DNA from: Rhamnusium bicolor | Lineage: Eukaryota; Arthropoda; Insecta; Coleoptera; Cerambycidae | Assembly: GCA_029963845.1 (NCBI GenBank) | Contig: JANEYF010004784.1 | Location: 62,001 to 126,000, forward strand | DNA: 64,000 bases | Direction of reading: 5' to 3' | Shown here: piece by piece, positions 1 through 12,172 of the stretch | Numbering within the stretch: position 1 is the stretch's first letter | How the letters are laid out: each line of letters opens with the position of its first letter | Notes under the pieces: generated by a model | Database searches by the model: none | Told to the model about the DNA's origin: nothing | Seen by the model: only the letters and a program-made list of their open reading frames with translations | Made by a program: the position numbers and the translations under genes

Positions 1-905
1 AAATTCTGAAATAGTAATATAATAGGAAAGCTAACTAATATCTTAATTCCTATTTAAATTAAACAAGTTGAATCCAAGAAACCGACGTAATTATTCTTCA
101 AGTAGAACACCATCTTTAATCAGCATTTTCATCTCAATGAATCTCTAAAATGAGATAAACTAAAATCAATAGTCCAATCTAGATAATAAACATATTTCAA
201 GAAAACAATTAGTTCCTGAAAGTTTTAGAATAAGACATTCGTTATCCTTCAGCTTTTACGGCATTCGTGACTTAAAAGTTTTAAAGGAGTTTCAGTTGCA
301 ATATAGTGTTCTTAATTAACACCCCTCATAGAGCAGTTAACAGTCATAGGATTATAATTAACGGGTCATGTAACAGTTTTCAATTTAAAACAATTACGGA
401 TGGTTAAATAACGATATAATTAGTAGCATGGTTGAATATCAGATTTAAATTTAACAGAATATAAGGGTATTTGGGCGTTAACACATGTGAGTTATTATTC
501 AAATAGGAAGTAATTTACCAAATTGTATGTTCGCTGTAAAGTTAAAAGCAATGTTGTACCAAGTACTTATTTTAACCGGCATTTTAAATTTATATTGGGA
601 ATGATGTACCCATATATTATATTTTACCTAACACATATATATCTTTTGTTTAAAACTTTTAATGGAATTATAAATCAATTAATTACTTGATTATTCATAC
701 AAAATACCGATATGAAGGATTAATAGATACATAAATATTTTAGATTTAATAATACAACTGATGATGCACTTATTTAAATCGGTTTTTTACAGACTCACCT
801 AAAACTGCATTAATAATAACGCCGATATTGAAAATATTGACTGTAGACAAATACTTTAACCTAAAATAGGTTAATCCCAAAAAGAGTTATTCATACTAAA
901 ATCAA
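1..905. other. AT-rich spacer, no gene seen
   Basis: No reading frame with recognisable motifs, no RNA gene and no clear repeat boundary. Base composition is strongly AT-rich. Confidence 0.6.
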
Positions 906-1048
906 AACCGGTCTATTTCTCACAAAAAATTTTTAATTGCTGATTTCGCGAATTAATATCGTTTCACATCATTATTGTTGCCTGATGTGAAACAATATTT
1001 TCACGGAACCGGTAGCAATTAAAAGAATTTTGTGAGAAATAGGCTGTT
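906..1048. repeat. Palindromic MITE-like hairpin
   Basis: The arms around 910-942 and 1011-1046 are inverted copies (left: ctatttctcaca...aattgct; right: agcaatt...tgtgagaaatag). An inner perfect 10 bp stem (tttcacatca at 962-971, tgatgtgaaa at 983-992) lies inside. Both arms also touch an accggt motif. The whole would fold into one long hairpin, as expected of a short foldback or MITE. No target duplication was recognised. Confidence 0.6.
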
Positions 1049-1080
1049 TTTCATTTCAGCACAACCTTCTTTACTTAATA

Positions 1081-1260
1081 CAGTGTTCAAATTGTTAGAA
1101 ATAATAGTATGTAATCGTCTTTTAGTATACCTGGAAAATAACAGTATGCTTTTTAGTTCCCAACGTGGATTTAAAACCGACTAGTCAATAAAGACAGAAG
1201 CTTAGTCTATTAAAAGATGTATCTCAACAACTAGATAATGAAAATACTAAAGTTGTTTTT
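1081..1260 (+). pseudogene. LINE reverse transcriptase fragment
   Basis: Plus-strand translation from about 1085 gives the N-terminal block of a Jockey/CR1-type reverse transcriptase: a FxKLLEIIVCNRLLVYLE stretch, then FSSQRGFKTD, which corresponds to the family's Q.GFR.GRST motif. A stop follows the motif, and the frame then continues as a decayed helical segment with a DN.NTKVVF-like tail. Only about 60 codons remain and the catalytic YADD box is absent. It is a dead 5'- and 3'-truncated copy, lying next to unrelated Penelope sequence. Clade assignment beyond non-LTR retrotransposon is unsure. Confidence 0.6.
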
Positions 1261-1261
1261 G

Positions 1262-1340
1262 CACAAAACACCAAAACACTATATACAGCACTCGACGCGC
1301 GTTTCGACAACCAAGTTGGCTTCATCTGTAGATGATTAAA
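1262..1340 (-). repeat. Penelope-type terminal repeat with hammerhead-like motif
   Basis: On the minus strand this reads cagatga, then a hairpin-like gccaac/gttgtc, then gaaacgcgcgtc. The same block recurs at 6890-6925, 30756-30795, 30885-30935, 59958-60010 and 60147-60195. Penelope-like elements are known to carry hammerhead ribozyme motifs in their terminal repeats. Here the core resembles CUGANGA / GAAA / GUC, but position 4 is A instead of U and stem I is not convincing. Confidence 0.5.
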
Positions 1341-1439
1341 ACTAACGTTATGCTAAACATGTATCCTATTTATAACTAACTTATTTTTACGGTTCTGTGA
1401 ACAGTGACTCACTAACCAATAGAACAAACTATATGAGAT

Positions 1440-1752
1440 TGGCCCTATGTCACTATTCATACTAATTGTTCACTTTGAAATTTCCGCTTTCAAATGCATT
1501 TAGCTATCTGATATTTGCTACATTCCTAATAAATCTTAAATTGCTACTATCTATTTTACGGTTTTCAAAACAATGTTGGGCAACACTGGACTTATCTGTT
1601 CTACCATATTTGAGATGCGCCATGTGCTCCTTAAATCTAGTTTGAATTGATTGTCTAGTTTGTCCAACATACTTTTGATTACAGTTCTTACAGCTAATTT
1701 CGTAAATCCCCGATTTCTCGTTTGCCTCAATTTTGTCATTTGGATTGCCTAA
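1440..1752 (-). pseudogene. Penelope-like element, GIY-YIG endonuclease fragment
   Basis: Minus-strand translation gives GIYEISCKNCNQKYVGQTRQ followed by an RFKEHM...SSVAQHCFEN segment. The GIY and KYVG motifs define the GIY-YIG nuclease domain, which in Penelope-like retroelements sits C-terminal to the reverse transcriptase and nicks target DNA. Downstream (lower coordinates) the typical C-terminal tail D.SNLRFIRNV...LNAFES can be read with one internal stop. The reverse transcriptase part is absent, so this is a 5'-truncated relic. Its terminal repeat with the hammerhead-like motif lies about 100 bp further along in the same orientation, consistent with the natural order nuclease then terminal repeat. 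A related tail occurs at 6.65-6.87 kb on the other strand. Confidence 0.8.
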
Positions 1753-1839
1753 GGGTTGTTGTAGTTTGTTTCCCGATGAATGATCGAACCAGCGTCACAT
1801 TATCTATATCTTGAAAAATCTAACCAATACCTTGGGTGA

Positions 1840-4032
1840 ATCGAGGACAAGTGGTAGAATCTTTACTCCCAGAATCCGACGCATAGCAGCCGAATTAAGA
1901 TGTCAACACCATACTTTAAATCTGAGAGTGATGCTTACCATTAAGTAGCACTGTCTAGATAGGATCCGAGCGCTCATGGCGATAAAGAAAATATTGAGGA
2001 GGCGGGTGAGGGAGTATGGAACAAAACAATTTGTTCCGTACGATTCCTTCCCGCCTCTTTCAAGAGCCACAGCGTGTTGTAGATAATCCGCCGACTGTAG
2101 AAGATGTCGAAACATTCTAGAAGGGAATCTACGAAACGACGCGTCCATTCAATAGTGACACTCCAGCAATTGCACATTTCGAGCAGGGAGGAAACCAACA
2201 AGCACTTGTTGGTACCAAGAACTTCGCTGCCCCGGGCCCAGACGGCATTAACAACTAATGGTGGAAGAAATTTCCTTCCAATCACCGCCGTCTGGCGTGA
2301 GTTTTCAACTCATGGTTGAACGAGGGGAAGCAGATTCCGGACTGGCTCATAGAGGGATCTTTCCGACCCGAGGAATTATAGGCCGATCACTTGCCTCGGG
2401 AGAGCGCGAAATACAAAACGCTCTTAGGGTGGTCGTAGAATATCCGCGGGCCAGTGGTATGGAGTTCGGGCTGGACAAATGTCCAGTCGTCCACCTCAAG
2501 AGAGGGCGATGCGGGGAATTCCCTGAAGATACGCAGCTCGCAGACTGAAGCATCCTAAGACATCTGGATGCCGGAGAGACCTATACATATCTGGGTGTGC
2601 AACAAAGGCACATCCAGGATGTAACACAAATAAAGGATTCTCTCCGCGGCAAGTACAGATACCGCCTCCGAAAGATTTGGTCTTCCGAACTCTCGGGGAA
2701 GAACAAGGTGTCTGCAACTAATATGCTTGCCGTTCCTATTCTGCTCTACCCCTTCGGAGTAGTAAAGTGGACGGTAGATGAGTTGCACCAATTAAACAGA
2801 GATACCCGCAAGATGATGAATATTCACAGAAGCATTCATCCTAGATCGTCCGTTCCTCGTGTGTACCTCCCACGTCAATGGGGCAGAGGGGGAGAGAACT
2901 CTTAAGCCTGGAGTGTACGTACGCATGGCAGAGTAGTACTGAGTATGGCATGTAACATCCTCAGGAGCTCAGATCCCCTCTTGCGTTTTATAAAACATCA
3001 CGAAACTGTAGAAGTGGGAGCAGGATTGTTCAGGGAAGCAAAAAAGAGCAGCAGATGAACTCTGTCTCGCATTTGACATGAAGCAAGGAGGCCGACGAGG
3101 TGCTGATGTAGAGTCAGTCGCTGAACTTCAGCCAAATCGTCTAAAAGCCCGAATTGGAGCTGCTGAACAGGAAAATCTGTTTCGGCAGCACGTCGATAAA
3201 CCCCAGCATGGTGTCTTCTATAAGAACACAGAAACACTGGGTTTATCGATCAGGCTGACATTCGCCATTCTAAGGTCAGCCGGGCTTAAATCGGAGACCG
3301 AGGGATTCATTATGGCCTGCCAAGATGGTGTTATCAACACCTTGGTCTACCGTAGGCGCGTGTGGAGTGTAGAGGTTCCTGATACCAACTGCAGGACCAG
3401 CCATCAGGCGCCGGAATCGCTCATGCACTTACTATCTGCATGCCCCATATATGCGATTTCGGCCTACATCCACCGACATAACGCAGCGTTACGAGTGCTA
3501 TACTACCATCTAAGGCACTCGTACGGGGTAAACCAGACACCAGTACTGCCTTACGTCCCCAGGGATATTGAGTCCGTTGTCGAGAACGAAAAATGCCGGA
3601 TTTACTGGAATTCGACCATCAACTCAAGGTCATGTAAGTATGTCATCGAGTTCTCGGCACCTGCAGCGAAAAACATCACCTTGAAAGAGGAGGAGAAACG
3701 GAACAAATATCGCGATCTCCGGTACGAGCTCCAAGTGCTGTACCCAGGCTACTCGGTAAAAATGGTCGTCCTAATAATCGGAGCCTACACTGCTCTCGGA
3801 ACTGAAGATCATACCGGCCTGCCAAAATCCAACCGAGTGGCTGGCAGGCCAAATGCAGAAGGCGGTCATTCTGGGTTCTCCCTGTCTGCTTAGGACACAC
3901 GATTCTGGAATCTACAGTCAGTAACCCTGCGGAATGTGGGGAGTGGTAGTGGTTAATGTGCTGGCGCGACTCCCGTGGGGCGTCGGAGGTCACGGGGGGA
4001 CTGCCCAGCGTCGGGAAACCGAAGAAGAAATA
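1840..4032 (+). pseudogene. R4/Dong-type non-LTR retrotransposon, copy 1 (internally deleted)
   Basis: Plus-strand remnant of a LINE with restriction-like endonuclease. In order: an N-terminal RT segment with PGPDGI near 2238; a junction at about 2395 where the palm region with the YMDD box is missing; then the RT tail and thumb (EFGLDKCPVVHLKRG, SATNMLAVPILLYPFGVV, RVYLPRQWG); a CCHC-like motif (C...H...C at about 3385-3440); and the endonuclease region. Compared with copy 2 at 33.7-35.6 kb, about 50 bp around 3600 are missing and remove the catalytic PDI.LLD segment, leaving only the YVIEFSAP strand. Several frameshifts are present. The 3' UTR (3900-4020) matches copy 2 and ends in aataataataa, as in the Dong/R4 clade, which inserts into TAA repeats. 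Copy 2 is very similar, so both are fairly recent. Neither can encode a working protein. Confidence 0.85.
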
Positions 4033-4511
4033 ATAATAACAAATGATTTATTGTGCAAAAAATAAAAAGTTACACAAAAGGTAAGAGATTTGGCGCAAGC
4101 CATTGTACCACTCCTACATATACATACGTGTGTTTACATGAACTCTTAATTAATATGCTAGTTCTAATCTAATTTATTAGTGTACTAAGTATATAATAAA
4201 TTCGTATACATAATTTAAAAAAACAATATTATAGAACTTGGTTTTATTTTAGAATGTTACCTAATATTCGAATATACAAAAATATATAATTCTGCACAGT
4301 GCACATACATATGTACCGCGTTATATTTCGTCGCCATTATGTAAAAAACTGCCATGTGGAAATTGCCAAATTTTACATGAGGTATTAAACCTATATGGGT
4401 GATAACTATACATATAGCATATTTTGCGCGCGTAGCAGAGTTGTATATAAATTCTATTAAGAACGATTTCACACATGTAATAGTGCAGTCAATATGGTGT
4501 AAAAATTCCCT
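4033..4511. other. AT-rich spacer
   Basis: No recognisable gene or repeat boundary lies between the R4 tail and the start of the next inverted-repeat element. Confidence 0.5.
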
Positions 4512-4740
4512 TGACCTGGACAAAATTGCAACACAAATGATTCTTTTCGCATTCTATTGTGAAAAGTGTCTATTTTAACATATTCAAAATCCCCATTAAT
4601 CCCGGCGCAGGAAATCAGTCAAAATCCAAGATGGCAGCTGAATTTTGTATTTTTCATTACAAAATTTATAACTGTGTATAACTTTGTATTTATAAGGTGT
4701 AACTTGGCAAAAATGTTTATAAAGATAAAAGCATAAAATA
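4512..4740 (+). repeat. Left terminal inverted repeat of the CXC element
   Basis: Inverted match to 6129-6358 along nearly its whole length with scattered mismatches and small indels. The outermost bases tgacctgg pair with ccaggtca at the right end. Confidence 0.8.
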
Positions 4741-4902
4741 GGTATTGAATAGGTAAGATAGGTATTGAATCACTCAAATTGCCTATTATACATTAAAGAA
4801 AACTTTATTACACATTAGACTTATAAGAATAAAAAATCATTATTTCAAAGTATGGGTTATTTTCCTTTATTGAACAAAAATTAAAATGATTTGGCTGTTT
4901 TT

Positions 4903-5978
4903 TCACAATTCATCATAATCCTCATCTCTACTTTCCATTTCTTCATCTTCTATTCGCCGCGGACTATTTTCACAATTTGTTTCTTGACACTGACCACATG
5001 AACTGGTACATTCCAAACCATTCTGTCGGCAACTACATTTCATGGCACCACTGCCGGTTTTGCAGTTACATCTTACTATGCGTAATATACTTTCAGGTGC
5101 TGGTGGCAAATCCATTTTTTTCGATACATACATATTATCATGTATACTCCATCCCCACTCTGTTGGGTTCAAGCCTTCTTGCATTTGCTTCCATATACAA
5201 ATTTGCAAATATGCCCGGAGGCTATGGTACTTGACAGCTGATTCCGTTGGGGCAAGGTTCTGTGGCTGAACGAAACATTTTGCCTTTGATACTTTATCAA
5301 TAATAGTTCTATACCTAAATGTATTTAGTGTATCATCTGGATTTCCACCAAAAATACATACCATTATCTTCTTTCCAAATTCTTCAACCTGACTGGGATT
5401 GTCAGTCGGATACAAATCAATCATTGGTAAAAATTTAACAACCGCCTCTCCGGTGTGAGTTATATCTTCATTACCGAAGACAACTTGCATCGTACCAGAC
5501 CATTGTGCTCTACATGGTTTCAAATACCCAGAAATTTGCCAAACGCGATCTAAAAAACAATTCTTTGGTGCAATGAAAGGTAGATTGACAAAGACTGTAC
5601 TTTTTAAAATATGTGATGACGCTCTGTACTCTTGTATGTCGATCTTTCCTAGCTGGAGAAGCTCGGTATTTTTTATTTTTCGCCTGGTAACTGCAGTGGA
5701 CGTTTGTGAATATGGTGAAACTGCATGCCCATTACATGAACTGTGTTCTTTCCATCCAGTGTGCATAAATTATGATCAACGTTGTCTCCTACCATAACAA
5801 CATGTGAGTTGTTTTTAAGTGGTAATGAAGTGGACGAAACAAGTGCTGCATTCCTCTCAAATTGTAGAGCTTCATTGCATGATGCTGAATATCCCAGGGC
5901 GTGAAGCGTGTCTATGAGGTATCTTGAACGAAAATGATGATGTAGTTGAACAGTTAGTCCTATTTGTACAATGTACAA
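4903..5978 (-). pseudogene. Transposon-associated protein with tesmin/TSO1-like CXC domain (frameshifted)
   Basis: Two minus-strand frames join into one decayed protein. The upstream part (5978-5700) contains GLTVQLHHHFRSRYLIDTLH and VVMVGDNVDHNLCTLDG. The downstream part (5766-4903) contains GEAVVKFLPMIDLYPTDN, then PTESAVKYHSLRAYLQICIW, NPTEWGW, and a C-terminal cysteine cluster RCNCKTGSG...KCSCRQNGLECTSSCGQC, followed by an acidic tail and stop. The frames change at about 5725-5745, so this copy is broken. The CXC cluster binds zinc and DNA in TSO1/tesmin proteins. The same block order recurs in many arthropod repeat-encoded proteins known to me only as uncharacterised. The DNVDHN and FGNEDITHTGEA acidic positions may be part of an RNase H-like catalytic core, but that is a guess. 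Confidence 0.65.
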
Positions 5979-6128
5979 TATATATGGTATGCTTTAGTAC
6001 ATAATAAGACCTATTTTCAGTGCACATTTCTTTCCAAAATGGTGGCCTTTAAATATTTGAAAACTAAATACCTAATTATTTAAATGGACGCCATTTTGAA
6101 AAAGAAATTAAGTAAAGTCAATGGTTAT

Positions 6129-6358
6129 TTTTTTATACTTTTATCTTTGTATTTTAAACATGTTTGCCAAGTTATACATTATAAATACAAAGTTATACAA
6201 AGTTATAAATTTTTTAATAAAAAAAAATTCAGCCGCCATCTTGGATTTTCACTGACTTCCTGAGCCGGCATTAATGGGGATTTTTAATATGTTAAAAAAG
6301 ACACTTCATACAGTATAATGCAAAAAGAATCATTTGTATTGCAATTTTGCCCAGGTCA
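6129..6358 (-). repeat. Right terminal inverted repeat of the CXC element
   Basis: Inverted counterpart of 4512-4740. It begins about 150 bp upstream of the first recognisable codons of the internal gene. Confidence 0.8.
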
Positions 6359-6368
6359 TAATTTATTT

Positions 6369-6620
6369 TTACTGCACTATAACTAGTTTTGAAAAGGCTA
6401 GAGCTGTTAGGTGGTACCCATTCACTATAATGTTAATCGCTCCACATAGCAGACCCTGACGCGACAGCGACGAGATCAAAATTTCATCTATTTGCAACTG
6501 GATATTTTTCACCTTATTAATGAAATCATTGGAATTAATCACAGATAAACTAGCTGGTGCAATGGAGAAACTTTCGACCTCCTTAAGTAACCAGGTGGTA
6601 ATTTGGCAATATAATTTCTG
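6369..6620 (-). pseudogene. Penelope-like reverse transcriptase fragment
   Basis: The minus strand reads NSNDFINKVKNIQLQIDEIL followed by IS, which in Penelope-like reverse transcriptases is the segment just before the catalytic 'SFDVVSLFTNIP' strand. Here the catalytic segment is garbled and the frame ends near 6372. About 110 codons are open. A Penelope nuclease fragment follows immediately at 6640-6870, but on the opposite strand. The two pieces were therefore rearranged or came from separate insertions. No active-site residues survive. Confidence 0.6.
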
Positions 6621-6639
6621 AAACAATGGGACGAAATTG

Positions 6640-6930
6640 GTTGCAAGACAAAGGTATGTCGAACAAACTAGACGATCAATCCAAGCTAGATTCAAGGAGC
6701 ATTGGCTCATCTTGAACAGATATATCCAGTGCTGTCCAATATGCGTTTGAGAACAACCATAAAATAGATAGCAGCAATTTAGGATTAATTAGGAATGTAA
6801 CAAATAATAGACAATTGAATGCATTTGAAAGCTCGGAAATTCCAAAGTGCAAAATAAAATACATTATTAGCATAAGGTTATTTTAATCACCTACAGATGA
6901 CGCCAACTGTTCGACTTGTCTATACCATTC
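6640..6930 (+). pseudogene. Penelope-like GIY-YIG tail with hammerhead-like block
   Basis: The plus strand reads RYVEQTRRSIQARFKEHW, which aligns with KYVGQTRQSIQTRFKEHM of the fragment at 1.4-1.75 kb, then SSAVQYAFENNHKI and SNLGLIRNVTNNRQLNAFES, the C-terminal tail of the Penelope nuclease. After the coding tail comes ctacagatgacgccaact at 6891-6908, the start of the hammerhead-like repeat. Frameshifts near 6715 break the reading frame. It is another 5'-truncated Penelope copy, in the order nuclease then terminal repeat. Confidence 0.7.
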
Positions 6931-6989
6931 GATTCTGCACGCCCAGAAGTTTTAATAAAATAAATTGGCTGTTATGATCTTACGTAACA

Positions 6990-7180
6990 ACATATTTAAC
7001 TTGGTTAAGTCAAACTTGAAGGGGCGAAGTATGGTCATTAATGGTAACGATGACTACCTACATCAGCAGTATATGATGTAAAATTTTGTGTATCTTAGAG
7101 CTCGGTTCTGGAGCCACTATTATTTCACCTCTATAAATAATCTGTTAGAATGTATTACTACTGTGTGATTTAAATGTATT
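6990..7180 (+). pseudogene. LINE reverse transcriptase fragment
   Basis: The plus strand around 7100-7160 reads SVLEPLLFHLY then INNLLECITTV across a stop, matching the GSVLGPLLFLLYINDL block of Jockey/CR1-type reverse transcriptases just upstream of the YADD box. Only this block is recognisable. The flanks have decayed beyond reading. Confidence 0.5.
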
Positions 7181-7199
7181 GAGCCCTCACTAAGAAAAA

Positions 7200-9520
<2,321 letters not shown>

Positions 9521-10140
9521 TCCTCCAATACGCAATTTTACAAGGACACTTCCATTACAAGAAACAGCAATACACTTCCTATATGCGTAATATAATGTTA
9601 CTTCGCACAGGAAAGATACGTGCAAACGTCAATTCGCCGCGCCGATCGCATAATTAATGGCGCACGGTGGAAGGGGGAAATTGTTGCAGGCAGGAATCGC
9701 GCAGATAATTAAAACAATATTTTGTTACATTTAAAATATTTCTTTTAAATCAACGAAATAGTTTAATTGCATTAAACAAATTTACTATCAAATAACGGAA
9801 GGTGTAATTTAAAGGAAAAAATAAATTAAGAACAAAATATTTCTTTCTTTGGAGTAAGATATTAGGTTTTTTAATATAAAGATTTAAAATTTCACGACAA
9901 CTAAAAAAATATCACATGAAGAAAATATGTAATTAAATTAAATATACAAAATGTTTCTTTTAAAGTTAAAAGTAAATTTGTCGGACCAAAACGAATTTAA
10001 GTAATTCAGAGAAATTTTTTAAGAAAATTTTCGTTTTGTGCAGACAAAACTGTTTTAGTCAAACTGTATAAATGTATTTGAGATGAAGGAAGTTATATTT
10101 CGAATAAACAAATTTACACAAGAGAAATAATTTTCTTGGA
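9521..10140. other. Spacer with a short GC-richer patch
   Basis: No gene recognised. A short GC-richer patch at about 9630-9710 (gccgcgccgatcgcat...) stands out from AT-rich surroundings, but carries no motif I can name. Confidence 0.4.
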
Positions 10141-10142
10141 TG

Positions 10143-10900
10143 AAACAAACATTTTTAAGTGAGTACATGTCGGAAACTCACCCTGAAGTTCTAGGTTACT
10201 TTCCTACTCATTTCTGGTGGCATTGCAGCAAATTCATGTCGGAAAGCAACTTTCAGTTAATTGGTGCTTCCAGAGAAAAAGAAGTCACAAGCAGCGAGAT
10301 CAGGTGAACGTGCTGGCCAAGGGATGTCACGTTGCAGTGAGATTAGACGTCTTGAAAATATTTATCTTAAGACTTTCATGGATCTTCTAGCCGTGTGAAC
10401 GATGGCACCATCCTGATGGAACAATAGAGCCGGATTTCAAAGCTAGTTGAGTTTCGGCTCCAGGAAGTTGCGTAACATCTCTACGATCAGGTTTGCCTTT
10501 CCTCGTCAAAAAAGTACGGTGCTATTACTTTAAAACAGCGTTAGTGGAATATTTTGTAGGATAACCTGACAAAATGCTCTGTGGTTGACTCTGTCTCTGT
10601 GGTGTTCGAAAGCTGCGAGGTGTATTAGGCGGTTCATTTATTTTGGCCAAACCTGTAGTTCTGAAATTTGCAACTCATAAAAATGTGGTCCTCCTGTTAG
10701 GAACTGTATCGTTTCGATCTAAGTGAAGTGTGTACGAAATATTCGCTGTTGCGAAGGCAGAATCGGTATTTTTAAAATTAGTTTCAATCACGAATGCGCT
10801 GACCACTCCATGCCATGACGGCGAATGAAATGGTAAGCTGCGTGCTACATAACGACACAACTCCAATCCACCCCGGACCACCAGCACTTAAGTAGCGGAG
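10143..10900 (-). pseudogene. Tc1/mariner-type DDE transposase relic
   Basis: Minus-strand translation, with frame changes, gives HQDGAIVHTARRSMKVLR and then DIPWPARSPDLAACDFF. These correspond to the second catalytic aspartate block and the W-P-RSPDL-P-DFF block of DDE_3 (IS630/Tc1/mariner-type) transposases of insects. Upstream (10.56-10.9 kb) decayed N-terminal sequence includes a helix-like SLPFHSPSWHGVVSAFV segment. Several stops and shifts are present, so the copy is dead. Terminal repeats were not found. Confidence 0.7.
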
Positions 10901-10929
10901 GTAACAAATCCGGGAGTTGTTTCTGCCAC

Positions 10930-11744
10930 ACCCTATGATGGAGGCCTTTTTATTAACTTATTGATATGAGATATGTTTCCTGCATTGTCTTTTTTTTATT
11001 CAAAGAACAGTCTGAAAATAATAAACATATTTTTTTTAATTATTTTTTTGAATATTTTAATTGTTTACCTAATTTAAATTTTTTTTTTTTTGGAGGAAAT
11101 GTGCCATTGAAATTAAAAATCAAAATGTTCGTGGTTTTTTTTTGAAAATCTTGTATCAACGGATAAAATGAATTTAATCCATATTCTTGTTACACGTTGT
11201 ATTTAAAATAATATTTCTCTATGATACTTCTTGTATACAAACAAGAAATGTGAAAGTTGGAGATAAAGAATCCAATTTATTTTTGCTCAAAATGTCTGTT
11301 GGTCTGGTAGGTCAAATTTCAGGATAAATAGTTTTCATAAATTCAACATATTATTTAAATAATTTTAAGATTTTTTCAACACTTATTGTTAGAATAAATC
11401 ACACAACTTTTAGTAAAATTTTAAATATCTGTAACTATGCAGAGGTACTAAGAATTGCTGTTGTCCATGCGTATATTGTATTTTCTCATATTGATTTTGA
11501 ATTTATCGCTACATTACGTATATATGAAGCCTTTCTATTTTTTCTACAATTTCCCTCTTCAGAAATTATAATGACCAGAAATTTCCACAAGAACTCCTTG
11601 CAATATCCCAACAACATCGACCATTGGAGCTCCTCAGCTCATTTTAGATTCAAATTCAAGGGCATTTCCAAAGGTTACGAGAGCCGTGGAGATGAAATCA
11701 TTCTAAATAAATCAGAGAGCTCCTAAAAATAAGAGTATGTACAA
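10930..11744. other. AT-rich spacer, no gene seen
   Basis: Poly-T runs near 11030-11090, otherwise no recognisable coding or repeat structure. Confidence 0.5.
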
Positions 11745-12172
11745 GGTGAGTCATAAAGAACGGGGCAAAGAGTAATTGGAGATTTTTTGGCCCAAATATG
11801 AAAAGTTAATTAAATCTACCTAAGGAAAATGTTCCTATATAATAACATGTTATTTTAATCGATTAAACATAAACTACAAACAATAATTAAAAAACCTTAT
11901 AACACGTCGTTTTAAAGTTTTATTTTTAATACAGTAAGTTACCTATATAAAATATGACGTAAGCCTACTTGATGCAAATAATGAAAATACTGTTGTATAC
12001 CATTCAGTTATATCTTTAAATATCGAAAACGGTTGATTTTAGCTAATTAAAACAGGTATGCCTTTTAACGTAGAATTAGCGAACTCGTAATTCTTTCAAA
12101 TAAAAAATGGCCGTACAGCTGTTGTGTAAAAAAACACATTTTTTTCAATTAATGTGACGCCCTGTATAACTG
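11745..12172. repeat. Unclassified dispersed-repeat-like segment
   Basis: It begins with acaaggtgagtcataaagaa and ends with gacgccctgtataa. Such ca.ggtg ... caccctgta edges are typical of insect Tc1-type non-autonomous elements. No internal coding sequence or clear inverted arms were found, so the boundaries are tentative. Confidence 0.3.

Larger units (their letters stand above)
4512..6358. mobile_element. DNA element with ~230 bp terminal inverted repeats and CXC protein
   Basis: The ends 4512-4740 and 6129-6358 are inverted copies: tgacctgg.caaaattgcaa outward, through the shared aaaagaatcatttgt and agccatcttggatttt-like blocks to ggcaaa.atgttta. Between them lies one minus-strand gene region with the signature of a transposon-associated CXC protein. 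No matching target duplication is visible: flanks are ...ttccct on the left and taattta... on the right. The superfamily is not recognised. The coding part starts close to the right TIR and lacks the N-terminal portion expected of the family, so this is probably an internally deleted copy. Confidence 0.75.

Noticed and set aside
2496..2791. Minus-strand open frames within R4/Dong copy 1
   Set aside because: They lie antisense to the recognisable reverse transcriptase and show no motifs of their own.
3676..3993. Minus-strand 105-codon frame at the R4 3' end
   Set aside because: Antisense to the endonuclease and 3' UTR. Similar shadow frames occur in copy 2 at 33568-33786 and 35327-35560.
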